Positions 44,396 through 55,879 of a stretch of 64,000 nt of DNA are shown piece by piece. How positions within the stretch are numbered: position 1 is the stretch's first letter; the number at the start of each line of letters is the position of its first letter. The notes beneath the pieces were generated by a model, which had not been told where the DNA came from, did no database searches, and worked only from the letters and a program-made list of their open reading frames with translations. The translations under genes and the position numbers were made by a program. This DNA is from Eublepharis macularius (taxonomy: Eukaryota; Chordata; Lepidosauria; Squamata; Eublepharidae), in contig NC_072805.1 of the NCBI RefSeq assembly GCF_028583425.1, positions 21,214,001-21,278,000 on the forward strand, read 5' to 3'.

Positions 44396-45900
44396 GCTTA
44401 TGTTATTCTTGCTGTTAGAACTTTTCACCGGTGGAGGGGGGAGGATTGGCCATGCCACTGTCCCTTCTCTATGCCACTCCGTCCTTTCTAGTTCTGCCAC
44501 CCACTGTTTCTAGTTCTTCCCCCCCTTCACGGCAGCAAAGTTACGTCTGACTTAGGCTAGACTTCCATAGCAGCAGCAAGCGGCATGGAAATGGCCAGGA
44601 GCAGCAGACACAACCCCCCATTCCCACACTGTTCCACTCCTACACAAAAGCAGATGTGCAACAGCAATCATTCTGGGAGTCTCAGCAGCCCTGAGCCCTT
44701 CCCCTACCAAGCTATGCTGTAACCTTACAGTGTGGCTTAGCAGGGGAAAGGGGAGAGCCCTTTAATGGGCTAAACTGGGGAGAGAGTGCAAGCCACCCTC
44801 CTTTTTTTGCTTTTTAAACATCCAACCTGGTGAAGAGTTCTGGGGAGTCAAACTTGCACCCTGTGTTCTGATTTCAGTTAGTCTTAATAAAAGGCATTCC
44901 ATGGCTTTTGTTTGTTCGCCAACCTGGCGACCTACTTTTTTGGAGCATAAGTTATATAGCCCCAATTGACTATATGCCACACAGACCTGACAAGCTGGAC
45001 ATTGGAGCTGCCATTTGCTCCAGCCTATGGAAGAAAATGAAACACTGACAAGTCTTCACATGCCAGTACATTAAGAGCGTATACCCAAACCAGCAATTTT
45101 CCTTCAGCCACTTCTATCGCCTTAAAGAAAGTACTTTTCTGCCATGGAACGAATGTTTTCAAAATGCAGAGCTCTCTCTGCGTCTGTTTTTAAATGCTTT
45201 TTTTAATATCCAAAGTAGCTCTCCCATCAGAACTGGCTGCACCTTTAGGTAGTTACCTTCAGATGTGGCTCAAAACCACACTGTCTCCTGTATGGCAATT
45301 AATTCACGCTCCGTCTCCAATTTTCCCCCACTTTGCCTTTAGCTAAGCTTTGTACTTTGGAAGGCTGGTTGTTTCCTAGAGGCGTTGGACTTGAGCCATT
45401 CTGACATTTATTTCCACCTGATTGGCAATATTCATCTGGTGTTCATCTTGAGATCCTTCCGAAAATGAACTTCTACCACCCTCTCCCTCATTCTTTTTCT
45501 CCTGCTCTTACTATGTGGCTTTTAGAGGAGAAGGGCAACTTCCTTCTCGGAAGCGGCCCCTGTGCCTTAAAGCAGAGAGAGGAGAAGCTGTTCAGTTCCT
45601 GCTGTCGTGCTGTTTTTCAAAGAAGCCTGGCAGAAATAAATGCATGGGGAAAACCCTTATGGATTGGACCAAGGGTCCGTCCGTCTAGTCTAGCATCCCA
45701 TTCCACACAGCGGCCAACCCTGCAGGCCAACGAACAGGCCCATGTGATAAAGCTTATTGTAGGGGGAAGATGGCTGGAGACAGCAGGTGGGCTTTTCCAG
45801 GTAGGGAGATGCAGTGACCGAAGAAGATTCGGTGGTACATTTCTGCCCTGCACAGCAGCCCCTTGAAGAGGAAGAGGGGAGAGACAGGAACATTTTGTTA

Positions 45901-46134
45901 GAGCAGAACCACAAGTGACAAAAGGCACAGATTGGACACTTGTCTGCTTCCCTCAAGTTTTGATGGGGAATGTAGGCAGCTTGGCAGAATGTTGGACAAG
46001 TGACAGTTGAAAAGTCCCTTGGACAGCAGTCAGAGAGCAAAGCTGCGAGACCAGGATGCCTACATTTCCCATCAAAACTTGAGGGAAGCTGACAAGTGTC
46101 CAACCTGTGTCAGGCATCACTTGTGGTTCTGCTC
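45901..46134. mobile_element. Paired-arm MITE, 234 bp, TTA duplication
   Basis: Runs from GAGCAGAACCACAAGTGAC to the reverse complement end CACTTGTGGTTCTGCTC. It is flanked by TTA at 45898-45900 and 46135-46137, the preferred Harbinger-type target. It has the same length and internal arms as 53867-54100. Confidence 0.75.
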
Positions 46135-46164
46135 TTAGTTGGCAGCATTTAAATGTTATTAACT

Positions 46165-46260
46165 CCCTCCAGTAAGTGGCTGCCCACTTTGCAAGACTGG
46201 ATGCTGAACGAGACGGACGACTGATCTGATCCAGCAGGGCTCTTCTTATGTTCTTAGCAG
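46165..46260 (+). repeat. LINE 3' end fragment
   Basis: CTGATCTGATCCAGCAGGGC, then TCTTCTTATGTTCTTAGCAG, is the same end as at 33345-33470. Confidence 0.5.
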
Positions 46261-46449
46261 CTGAATAACATCTCTCCGAATTTGGTCCCCTCTCTGCACA
46301 CAGGTATAGAACACCTGGGCGGACTCAGAGGCCTGAATCCAAGGGATCTTTTCCTTTGGCTCACAGCCTGGAGGTCTGGCCTAGAGCTGGGTAGAGGATC
46401 AGCCAACAGAGAGAGCAGACGTGCTTGACAATCAGAATCCTCCCCTCTT

Positions 46450-46682
46450 TCTTGTTTTATTTTTTATTTACTTCCGTTATGCCCTACCTTTCTCCCCAGT
46501 GGACCCGACGTGGCTTATATCATTCTCCTTTCCTCCATTTTATCCTTATAACATAGTGAGGTGGGTTAGGATGAGAGTCTCTGACTGGCCTAAGGTCATG
46601 CAGAAAGCTTTCATGCCAGGGTGCATATTGGAACCTGGTTCTCCTAGTATGTCATTCTAACCACTACGCCACACTGCCTCTT
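46450..46682 (-). repeat. tRNA-derived SINE, near complete
   Basis: The reverse strand starts AAGAGGCAGTGTGGCGTAG then TGGTTAGAATGAC, has GAACCAGGTTCC-like B-box decay, TTAGGCCAGTCAGAGACTC, and a tail through GGGGAGAAAGGTAGGGCAT. A fragment of another SINE (+) follows at 46690-46800. Confidence 0.8.
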
Positions 46683-47672
46683 GGCTAGTGCTCTTTGCTC
46701 TGACTGACAGCAGCTCAGCCTCACCTGCCACACAGGGTAGTTGCGAGGATTAAATGGAGGAGAGGACCAGGTGTGCTTCCCCAACTTGCTGGGAGGGACA
46801 GCAAAATAAAAATATGGCAGAGATTAAACTGGAGTCCCAGTCAGAGATCGGGTGTGGTGAGTTCACCTTTTGCGTGATCAAATGATTGAACTCAAAGGCC
46901 CAGGTTTGAAGTGGGTGGAATACAATTCACACTTACTGCACGTAATTGTACTGTGCAAATAGCCTGTTACACTCAACTTGATCTGTGAGTTGCTTGTGCA
47001 TACATGCGGCTGGGATTGGACACTGCTTAAAATGTCACACATCAGTGGCTTAGAGCACCCAGAGAGGGATGTCTTGTTGATTTTTCTTTCTTTTTGTTCA
47101 TCTATGCAATCCGCACTGTGTAAACAAGACATGACTATACCTGTACCAAGTAGTTCAAATAGAGCCATCTAGAACTGCTGCTAGGAAGACTGACTACCCT
47201 TTTTGGCAGGTAATTATGTAAACAGAGAAAATGTAAATGCTGTATTAAGCTGTTTTATACTGCATGGTTCCACTCCTGCTGTTTAATCTGGAATTGCCAT
47301 TATTCATTCATTTGCTTCTTAAAGAGAATCCAGAAAATATATATTGTCAGTCATTTGCCTTCCAACGTTTTCTGTGTTGCTTTTCTTTTTTTAGATTTGT
47401 GAAGATTTTTTTAAAAAACTGATAATGCAATTGCAGTACCAGCTTGTCCCCCAGTGTCAAAACGATACTTAGGATTCTCAGAGCCACTGCTCTTTTATAT
47501 TTTCTTCACTTCCTTCTCTTTCCTACTTAATTCCTCCCTGTTTTCGTAAAGCCAGGCAAATCAATTACAAGCAATAAAATATTGGGGAGTGGGAGTGGAG
47601 AATTAATTTTTTTAAGTTGTAGCCAGTTGAAAAACATTTTTTTCCTAATTGTTATTCCATCATCAAACCATT

Positions 47673-47875
47673 GCCCTGACCTGGATAGCCCAGGTGAGCC
47701 TGATCTTCTCAGATCTCAGAAGCTAAGCAGGGTCGGCCTTGGTTAGTCATTGAATGGGAGACCTCCAACAAAGACCAGGGTTACAGTGGCAGGCAATGGC
47801 AAACCAGCTCTGATCGTCTCTTGCTGTGAAAACCTCACCAGAGCATTCTTGAGGGCATTCTCCACCACCAATCAA
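47673..47875 (+). repeat. 5S-rRNA-derived SINE, best copy
   Basis: CTGATCTTCTCAGATCTCAG, AAGCTAAGCAGGGTCGGCC, TTGGTTAGTCATTGAATGGG and AGACCTCCAACAAAGACCAG follow the 5S rRNA sequence for about 75 bp. Then come the tail motifs GGCAATGGCAAACCAGCTCT and GAAAACCTCACCAGAG. Confidence 0.9.
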
Positions 47876-50150
47876 GCCATTACAAATGATAACATGAAAA
47901 AAAAAGCGGTGACTTTGTCCGGCTACAAAGTGAAAGGCAGTACTTAAGCCGGTGAGTTTAACAAGCATGGATATCTAACCACTGCTTAATGAGTGCCACA
48001 AGAGAACTAGGCAATTGCAAGGTAAGAAGAAAGGATTTAATTGGGCTGAATACAACAGAAGGAAAATTGAAGAGAGAGTTGGAACCTTTGCCACATGGGA
48101 CTTTTCAAGTAAGCAAATGTTAGGAACTTGCCGTAACGACAGATTTTTATGCTATTTTAAGTACCATTTGGAACCTCAGTTTCAGTTCTGTTTCCAGCCG
48201 ATTGCAGAAGATGAACCCTGAAGTTAGCCCAGTACTGATTTGTTGGATAGTCTGTGGCTTTCCAATGTTTTGAGCAGAGGCTTTCTTAGCTCTGGTTCGT
48301 GAGAAATTCTTGCACCGATGCTAAGAACTGAAGGTGAATACAAAGCACTCAGTTGTGGTCCCACATTTTCTTATGTGAAAGAATAATATTGAAATCTGGG
48401 AGTCCACTATTCTTCCATCTTGTTCTCCGGCATGTATGAACCAGGCCTGAGATGCAAGAAGAAGAAGAGCACCTTTTCCTGTTGGCCACATGTTGGTCTT
48501 ACTTGTGAGCCAGTCTTCCAGGATTCAGCAAAAGACAAAACGACATGAAATCACTTTCCCTGGGAGCGATTTGTCTGTAACTATTTGGCAAAAAATTAGA
48601 TGTATGGCAAATATTTATGGGCAAAATGTCTCTGGGAGGAAAATATAAAGACATGTAATATCAAGGCTCCTTGGGTGTGTTTGCATGTACTTTTTAATGC
48701 AGAACTAATTAGTGTTGCATTTTAATTTGCTGCGCTGACTTGTTAATATCTGCACTGTAGTTCTTTGCTGAATACATTCCTCCTGCTCTGTCTTTGCACT
48801 AATTTATGTGAAATTATCTCATAGCCTAGTTGAGTTCAGGGAATACAAATCCAACTAACCGAAAAATGTAATGTGTGGTTCGGCCCTCGGACTTGCAAGC
48901 TTGTTGCGAGTGTTAAAAAGGAGAATTGTGTACTCTGCCTGAGAACCTCAAGGAATGGTGGAATAATAAGGCAAAAGTTAAATGCATGAAGGACTGCCTA
49001 TTCCAGTAGAAACCCACCAGCTGGCATAGGACCTCAGACCTTCATCTCCTGATGTTTGTCAGTGGCTAGCAAACTGCAAGAGGCCAGGGGCCATGGCAAT
49101 GTGGTGGAGGGGGTGAGGATGTAGGAGCACTGTCAGGTGACTGCATGATTGCTCTTCCAACAGAAATCCAGAAATGATGTCATGCCTCTCTAGAAATCAC
49201 TAGAAACTCTATGGTAAAACAGTTTCCAGTGATTCCTAGAGTGAACTGAAGTCACTTCCAGATTTCCCCTAGAAGTGACATCATGCTGTTGCCCGACAAC
49301 TCCCCCTCCCACAGGCTGCCAGAGTGGCAATAGGAAAGAAGAACCAGGGTGGGAAATTCCTACCCCCAGCAGGAGCCTGATAATCCTGCTAACAGGTGAA
49401 GATTTTCTCAGCAACAGATAGTTTTTTTCTGCTATAACTGTAGCCTGTGGAATAAGCTCTCTAAGTTTGTTAGACCTCGTTTGTTTTTGTAGAAAACTAA
49501 AAGCTGCGTTCTTTTGGTAACCAGTTGGAGGAACACAATGCTAACAGTATCTCTGTTATCCACCCTGGCTTTATGATGGAGTGGAATATAAATTGTTATA
49601 AGTTTATTATACAGAAACAGCATAAAATAAATGAGAGGAAACAGGGATATTAGCAAAGAAACGGGCAGTATAAAAATGCTTTTAACAATTACATCAAAAG
49701 AAACTATCCCAGAACTGGCATATCTTCACATCCACAGATGAAGCGTGCTGCTGTAATCTTGCTCCCCTCCCCAAGCACATTTCTTTTCCAGAGAATGTCA
49801 TGCGAAAGATCCTTGAGCGATTAAAGTTCCAGGAGTAGACAAACTAGTTGTGGAAGAATTGGTGTTAACAGGCCAACTCAGAGGCTACGGAGCACCTTAG
49901 CAGCCTGCCCAAGTTGGCTTGTGGGTTGAACAGACTTTCACACCCAACAGATGTACAGAAACTGTGGTGGGAGCTGGTGGAAGTGTGACAAGCACCGGCA
50001 CAGAGAAGAGGATAAACGTTGTTAAAAGAGCAGTTAATAGGGAATCCCTGAATCTTTTCTCCTGGAAATCCACCATCTGAATACCGCTGAACCTTCCGTG
50101 TACAAGTTAAAGTGACAAAGTAAGATTGGGGGCTTAACTAGGGAAGCCAT
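47876..50150. other. Mostly unique intergenic sequence
   Basis: No gene is recognised. 48660-48880 is repeat-free and carries homeodomain-type motifs (CTAATTAG at 48705-48712, GTTAATAT). A small inverted repeat related to 7361-7510 lies at 49170-49290 (AGAAATCACTAGAAACTCTA and mirror). Confidence 0.35.
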
Positions 50151-50156
50151 TAAATG

Positions 50157-50170
50157 GTGCCACCTAGTGG
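50157..50170 (-). promoter_or_regulatory. CTCF-type binding motif
   Basis: The reverse strand reads CCACTAGGTGGCAC, which fits the core CTCF consensus CCASYAGRKGGCRS at every position. It lies in a non-repetitive stretch beside a mobile element and about 8.3 kb upstream of the CBFB start. Occupancy cannot be known from sequence; a motif of this length also occurs by chance. Confidence 0.45.
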
Positions 50171-50224
50171 CACTTGCTAGAAGTATACGATATCAATGAG
50201 AAGTTTCTGGATTGGACTGGAGCA

Positions 50225-50645
50225 GTGCCTGTGTTAGCACACGGCAAAGGGGGTGGGCAGCTGCCAGGGCCCGTGGCTTCCGATGGGGCCTGCTGCTGCT
50301 GACTCCTTCTGATGCCTGCATGCACACCCTTCCATTGCCCGCTTCCGAGTGCTTTGCCACCTCTGCTCCCAGCTGCATATGCTGCCTAGTGCTGCTGGAG
50401 AAGGGCATGTGGGTGGTGCACAAAGCATCAGCATGCTGAGTGGTGGCCATGGCAGGGGCACTCCTAGCTGTACCCACCACCATAGAGGAAAGGGTGTGCA
50501 GGCAGCTGTGACTGCATGTGGCGGCAAAGGAAGGATGCATAGGGAGGTGGGGGGACTTGGGGGGCAAGGAGAACCTAGTAGTGAGAATGGGGGCCCCTGA
50601 GCACACTCTGCCCAGGTCCCCTCCAAACCTGGACCAGGGTCATTA
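50225..50645 (+). mobile_element. ~420-bp interspersed repeat (as 40732-41183)
   Basis: Shares with 40732-41183 the ordered phrases GCCAGGGCCCGTGGCTT, CAGCTGCATATGCTGCCTAG, GCTGGAGAAGGGCATGTGGG and TGCCCAGG near the end. The left terminus is damaged; the right end is CCTGGACCAGGGTC. Confidence 0.6.
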
Positions 50646-51624
50646 GCAGTAGCACAAATGATTGGGGATCCCAAGTGCCTGCTGGTGGTCGGCAATATCC
50701 TGGCAGTTTACCTGCTTGCCCACTGGTCCTTGGCAACCAACGGGGGATTTTAGGCTGCACCTTGGGAACACGCGCAGCTTGCACACTCCCAACAGATGCA
50801 ATGATGCTACTTCTGGAAGTGATGTCACCATATTGCCAACAGGAGCACATGCGCGCAGCACACTCCCTGTACATACTGAGCACCTCCCCCACCAGGAGGG
50901 CATAGCGACCTGGGAACCCTACAAATGATTAAATTAATTCAGAAGGGGGGGGGGTCTTCTTATTTCCCACTCCATCCATCCTGGTGCATCCATCACAAAT
51001 TACTAAAAGGCAGGTATGCTAATTTTTTGTCGACTTCTTGCAAGGTTGTCTTAAAGTAATATAGAACTGGCCTGTCCACTAGGCACACCTGTGCAATCTC
51101 CTAAGGCATCAGTCTGGAGAGCAAGAGGGCCATCTAGCCACATCTCCTCCTGTGGTGTCATGGGACTGACTGTGGTGGGTGGCACCAGGCTGAGGCAGCC
51201 AGATGGTGGGCAGAGCCTTCTCCGGAACAGGAGACATGGTGCCAGTACTGAGGCACCTGGGTGGTATATGAGGCTTTCCCACATTGCTAGGTGTGTGGCA
51301 GAATGGAAAGCCCTGGGTGTTCCTGCACCACTCTGGTGCACCTAGTCAGCTGGTATGGCCTTTCCCTGCCCCTGGGTCTGAGATTGGTGAAGGGGGCACC
51401 ATTGAAGCTGCAGTCTCAGCCCCAGTAAGAACAGCCTGAGTGGGGGGCAGCTTCCCTACAGCACAGGGGTGGGGCGGGGGGGGGGCAAAGTCATTTGCCC
51501 TGGCCTCCAGAAAACCTTTCATCAGTACTCCACACACCGTGCATGCAAGTACATTAAACACAGTGGAAGGGAATTGCACACAAATGAGAACATTTGACTG
51601 GTGAACATGTGCACTGGGCCTTGT

Positions 51625-51832
51625 GTGTATAAAGTTCATCAAATTGCTGCCAACTTATGGCAACCCCATAGGGTTTTCGAGGCCAGAGACGAACAGAAGT
51701 GGTTTGCCATTGCCTGTCTCTGCATAGTGACCCTGGATTTCCTCGGCAGTCCCCCACCCAAGTGCTAACCAGGGCTGACCTTGTTTAGTGTCTGAGATCT
51801 GATGAGATTGGGCTAGCTTGGGCCTGCCAGGT
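51625..51832 (-). repeat. 5S-rRNA-derived SINE, reverse
   Basis: The reverse strand has CAATCTCATCAGATCTCAGA, then a decayed AGCAGGGTC, GGGGGACTGCCGAGGAAAT and the tail GGCAATGGCAAACCACTTCT and GAAAACCCTATGGGGTTGCC. Confidence 0.85.
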
Positions 51833-51884
51833 CAGGGCACACTGGACCTTGAACATGACTAATTCCTTAGAAAGCAATTAGGTA

Positions 51885-52160
51885 AAGGTAAAGTTAGTTC
51901 CCTGGGCAAGCACCGAGTCATTACTGACCCATGGGGGGGATGCCACATCACGATGTTTTCTTGGCAGACGTTTGTTATGGGGTAGTTTGCCATCGCCTTC
52001 CCCAGTCATCTAGGAAACTGGGAACTCATTTTACCGACCTCGGAAGGTTGGAAGGCTGAGTCAACCTTGAGCCGGTTACTTGAATCTGGCTTCCGCCAGG
52101 ATCGAACTCAAGTTATGAGCAGAGCTTGGGCTGCCACTCTGCACCACGGGGCTCTTGCAA
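51885..52160 (-). repeat. tRNA-derived SINE (second type), near complete
   Basis: The reverse strand begins GAGCCCCGTGGTGCAGAGTG and has CTTGAGTTCGATCC (B box). The body reads AACCGGCTCAAGGTTGACTC and CCTTCCGAGGTCGGTAAAAT. The end is AGTCAGTAATGACTCGGTGC, followed by the AACTTTACCTTTACCT tail. It sits next to the 5S SINE. Confidence 0.85.
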
Positions 52161-52597
52161 TTAGAGGTGACTAATTTAAGCCTACTTCCTTTCAAGGGGG
52201 CTTAATGATACTAACATTTGGTGGGCTGTGTCTACCACTTTTTTTTAAAGAAGAATGTAAAGCTAAAATATATACCCACACAAGAGTGATTCAGTCAACA
52301 ATCAAGTTGTATATTGGTTATGATCCAGGAAAGTGGCCCCTCATGCAATCGTGGTAGAATACTGCTGTGATAGAATACTGCTCTGTGACAGAATACTGCT
52401 CACAAAGACCCATAAAGTGTATCCATGTCTGGTGCTCTAGATGTATGTGGAACTTTGGGCCATGGCTCTGGAAGGGAGGCAAGATGGAGCAAAACATTTG
52501 TGTGGAAGCAGCATCTGTCAGGAACAAATTGCTAGACAACATTACATTTGGTAGTTTGTGTAAACCGGATTCGAGAACAAAGAGGGATGAAGGATTA

Positions 52598-52795
52598 GCT
52601 GGTGTGGTGTAGAGCCAAGAGTGATGGATTGGGGTCAGGGTGACCCAAGTTCAGTTTCCACTCTGCCACAGAAGCTTGCTGGGGGACCTTGGGCCAGTCA
52701 CAAAAACTCTCAGCCTAACCTACCTCACAGTGTTGTTGTGAGGAAAAATGATAGGTCTCCAGTGGGGATATAAAGTAAATACGTAAGTAAATAAT
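52598..52795 (+). repeat. tRNA-derived SINE (short-tail subfamily)
   Basis: Head GCTGGTGTGGTGTAGAGCC, B-box region AAGTTCAGTTTCCACTC, body CTTGGGCCAGTCACAAAAAC and CACAGTGTTGTTGTGAGG, tail AAATACGTAAGTAAATAA. Confidence 0.8.
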
Positions 52796-52878
52796 TTACT
52801 GGCAACCGAAATCTGGACAAAACTGGCAGATCTCCTAACAAACTCCTGCTGCTAGAAGAAAATGGCAATTTCATAAAA

Positions 52879-53215
52879 CAGCGGTCCCCAACCTTTTTGA
52901 GCCTGAATTCGGACACAGTGTGTGGTGGTCACAGCCACAAAATGGCTGCCACAAGAGTGGAGCCAGCCACAAAATGGCTGCTGCAGCTTACCTTTAGTCA
53001 CGGAGAGAAAAGCCTTGTGCTATGATGGCAACGGTTGCCAAAGTAGTATTTTTAAAAATCTGCCTAGCCAATCAAATTTCCAATGGCCAATCAGAAGCCC
53101 TGCTGGATAAAAAGCCCCACCTGGCCCCACCCACTTTCTAAAAACATCTGATGGGCACCAAGAAAGTTGTCATTGGGTGCCGTAGTGCGCTTGGGTTCCT
53201 CACTGGAGACCCCTA
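52879..53215. mobile_element. hAT-like element (CAGNGGTCCCCAACC ends)
   Basis: Starts CAGCGGTCCCCAACCTTTTT, the terminal motif of a common amniote hAT group, and ends CTGGAGACCCCTA. The 8-bp flanks TCATAAAA (52871-52878) and CCATAAAA (53216-53223) differ at one base. The interior has GCCACAAAATGGCTG in tandem near 52940 and 52965. Non-autonomous. Confidence 0.75.
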
Positions 53216-53469
53216 CCATAAAAGCTGGAAGTGTCTGTATTTGCTGTTTTGAACGTGTGGTTATTTGTCCCAAGAAGATGCAAATTTGAGGACTATGTGA
53301 TTTTCAGGGTCTAAATGTTTACCAAATTTCCCCAGCAGTTGAGCAAGCTTAAGACAAGAATCTATGGCTAGGACTACACATAATGAAAGCAAACTTGGGA
53401 TTTCCAAAACCGAGTCTCCAAAGCTACTTGTTCATGCATCCGGTTTGCAGAGAAGGCTCAAGTATGAAA

Positions 53470-53680
53470 GATCCACGAGGGAGGCTGTTGCTCAGTAAAA
53501 AAAAATCTGCTTTCCATGCGCAAGGCTCCAGATTCAACCTCCAACATCTCCAGTTATAGGATCTTGAGTAGCAGATGTCACCAAAGCCCTTTCTCTGCTC
53601 GAAATCCTGAAGGGCTCTGAGTCAGCAGAGATCATACAGAGCTAGATGGGGGCATGATCTGACTCAGGGCTGATTCACCC
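53470..53680 (+). repeat. tRNA-derived SINE (third type), diverged
   Basis: GTTGCTCAGT with CCAGATTCAACCTCCAACATC matches the head and B box of 42065-42240. The 3' part GATCTGACTCAGGGC is present. Confidence 0.6.
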
Positions 53681-53866
53681 TCACGTGGTGGACCACAAGC
53701 TATCTGGGTCAGACAATTCCCAAGAGAGCACAGGCCCAAATGGATCAAGACCATGCAAGGAGGAGGAGCTTCAGGCTCCCCCCCCCCCCCCGGTGCTGTT
53801 TTTCGCATCCAAAATGCTCTGGGAGATCCACTATTTGCCCTATTGGGGAAACTTACTGGACACTGA

Positions 53867-54100
53867 GAGCGGAACTACAAGTGACAAAAGGCACAGGTTG
53901 GACACTTGTCAGCTTCCCTCAAGTTTTGATGGGAAATGTAGGCAGCTTGGCGGAATGTTGGACAAGTGACAGTTGAAACGTCCGTTGGACAGCAGTCAGA
54001 GAGCCAAGCTGCAAGACCAAGATGCCTACATTTCCCATCAAAACTTGAGGGAAGCTGACAAGCGTCCAATCTGTGCCTTTTGTCACTTGTAGTTCCGGTC
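53867..54100. mobile_element. Paired-arm MITE, 234 bp, TGA duplication
   Basis: Runs from GAGCGGAACTACAAGTGAC to GTCACTTGTAGTTCCGGTC, flanked by TGA at 53864-53866 and 54101-54103. Internal arms CCCTCAAGTTTTGATGGG and mirror are perfect. A related element begins three bases later. Confidence 0.75.
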
Positions 54101-54103
54101 TGA

Positions 54104-54425
54104 GAGCCAAGCTACAAGTGACAAATTACACTTGCCTGGCAAGTGAACAGACTCATGTGTATTCCTCCCTGTTCACTTGCCATTCACTTGGGCTGATTCT
54201 GCACACATTGGATAATGCACTTCCAGTCCTCTTTAGAGATCATTTGGAACTGAATTTTTCGTGTGTGAAACAAAAAATCCACTTCCAAACGATTGCTAAA
54301 GTGCATTGAAAGTACATTATCCAACGTGTGTGGAATCAGCCTTGCTCTCCAAGTGAACAGGGAAAAATACACGTGAGTCTGTTCACTTGCCAGGCAAGTG
54401 TAATTCGTCACTTGTAGCTTGGCTC
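54104..54425. mobile_element. Paired-arm MITE (GAGCCAAGCTACAAG) carrying a nested MITE
   Basis: Outer arms GAGCCAAGCTACAAGTGAC and its exact reverse complement. Next come CACTTGCCTGGCAAGTGAAC and AGACTCATGTGTATT, mirrored at the other end. A shorter foldback (54191-54341) sits at the centre. The minimal derivative of the same ends lies at 55270-55328. Confidence 0.7.
54191..54341. mobile_element. Harbinger-like MITE nested in another, TTG duplication
   Basis: Runs from GGCTGATTCTGCACACATTG to ACGTGTGTGGAATCAGCC (151 bp), flanked by TTG at 54188-54190 and 54342-54344. Inner arms GATAATGCACTTCC and mirror also pair. Its terminus resembles GGCTGTTTCCACACGG of 13473-13663. Confidence 0.7.
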
Positions 54426-54602
54426 CCAGTTAGATTGCTGGACCAGAATCTGGAAGACTTGGGTTTGAATCCCCGCTCTGGCATGGAAGCTTGCTGGGTG
54501 ACCTTGGGCCAGTCATACTGTCTCAACCTAACCTGTCGCACAAGGTAGCTGTTCTGAGGAAGTAGGGAGAAAAATGGGGTATAAATAAATAAATACATAA
54601 TA
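54426..54602 (+). repeat. tRNA-derived SINE fragment
   Basis: GGGTTTGAATCCCCGCTCTG (B box), TTGGGCCAGTCATACTG and the tail AAATGGGGTATAAATAAATA. Confidence 0.75.
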
Positions 54603-55269
54603 CCCCAGTAGGCAAATAGCAGTACCCCCAAGCAGTCCATCAGACCCAAAGTAACAGATTGCTAGGAAAATATAAAGTCCTGTATCTGATATTGGCATAA
54701 AGTTTTCCAACCATTATGCAGAGACAATGTTCACTCAATTATGGAAATTAGATTGGAGAACAGAGAGTGATGAAAGATTACTGGCATTGGGGACCTGGAT
54801 GGATCTCCAAGATGGTAAGAGAGATTGACAGATCTCTCGCAAAACCCTGCTGCTAGTGGATAATGTTGATCCCATAAAAGTTGGACATGTCTGTATTTGC
54901 TGCTTTGAATATCTGATAATGCCTTCTTAGAAGGTGCAAATCTGACGACTAAACTGTAAAGTATTTGCCAAATCTCTCCAGCTGCTAACTACAATTTGAA
55001 GATGAGACTCTGTGGCCAGAAATATGCATACTGAAAGCAAACATGGGCTTTTCTGAACCAAATTTTGGATACATTTCGTGTATGTTTCAGGATTTTTTTT
55101 GTTAGTAGGTCCATTTATAGGCTGTTGCTGAAGCTCCCTTTTCAGGTCACCTTGTTCTCTTCCTCTCACCTGGCCTTAAGATTGTTCTGAAAGAAAGACA
55201 ACTCCACTTTGGTTTCATTAAAACGGCAATACAGCATTATGGAATGGGTCAACACATTAGACAGCTGAA

Positions 55270-55328
55270 CCTGGGAGCCAAGCTACAAGTGACGAAGGTA
55301 AGTGTAATTCGTCACTTGTAGCTTGGCT
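55270..55328. mobile_element. Miniature remnant of the GAGCCAAGCTACAAG MITE
   Basis: About 58 bp: GGAGCCAAGCTACAAGTGAC, a few bases, then GTCACTTGTAGCTTGGCTC. It is essentially two terminal arms with the interior deleted. Confidence 0.7.
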
Positions 55329-55349
55329 CTGAGTCTTTAAAATGGGGGG

Positions 55350-55738
55350 AAGGGCTTTTTTTCATCCGGAACACGGTGGAACGGAGTTCCAGCACCTCTT
55401 GAAAATGGTCACATGGCTGGTGGCCCCGCCCCCTGACCTCCAGACCGAGGGGAGTTTAGATTTAGTGGCGCGGAGGGCAATCTAAACTCTCCTCTGTCTG
55501 GAGATCAGGGGGCGGGGCCATCAGCCATGTGACCATTTTCGCCGGGGGCGATTTAAACTTTAAAAAACTCTTCCCTTGTTCCAGCTGACCGAAAGTGATG
55601 TCATTGAGCGGTCCTGGGAGCGTGTGCGCTTTGCGCATGCACATGTGGTACTCAAGGGCACTATCTCCTGCCAAGAGTTGCCCCCTATGCTGGCAATCAC
55701 TGAGTTCCACCACCTCTTTTCCCAGAAAAAAAGCCCTG
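55350..55738. mobile_element. hAT-like MITE with extra interior
   Basis: Starts AAGGGCTTTTTTTC and ends GAAAAAAAGCCCTG, the same family as 5447-5706. The paired arms break near 55540 and about 140 bp of unpaired sequence with GATGTCATTGAGCGGTCC intervenes before the right end. The 8-bp flanks do not match, so the copy may be rearranged. Confidence 0.65.
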
Positions 55739-55879
55739 GGGCAGGGGAATTAAAAAACATATGACCACGTGTATGAGGATGCATACGTATATTCCAAAGA
55801 GCACTCCTGGATGAATGGTCTGCTGAGATTAGGAGACAGACTCTTGGCAGGGTGGAAGGGGGGTTAGACATAAAAAATC

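Noticed and set aside
45465-45866. 133-codon frame on the + strand
   Set aside because: Its second half falls in repeat-derived sequence and the composition shows no recognisable family; no supporting splice or poly(A) signals.
47673-47875. 5S rRNA gene
   Set aside because: 5S similarity covers only about 75 bp and is followed by a SINE tail; four similar copies are dispersed in both orientations.
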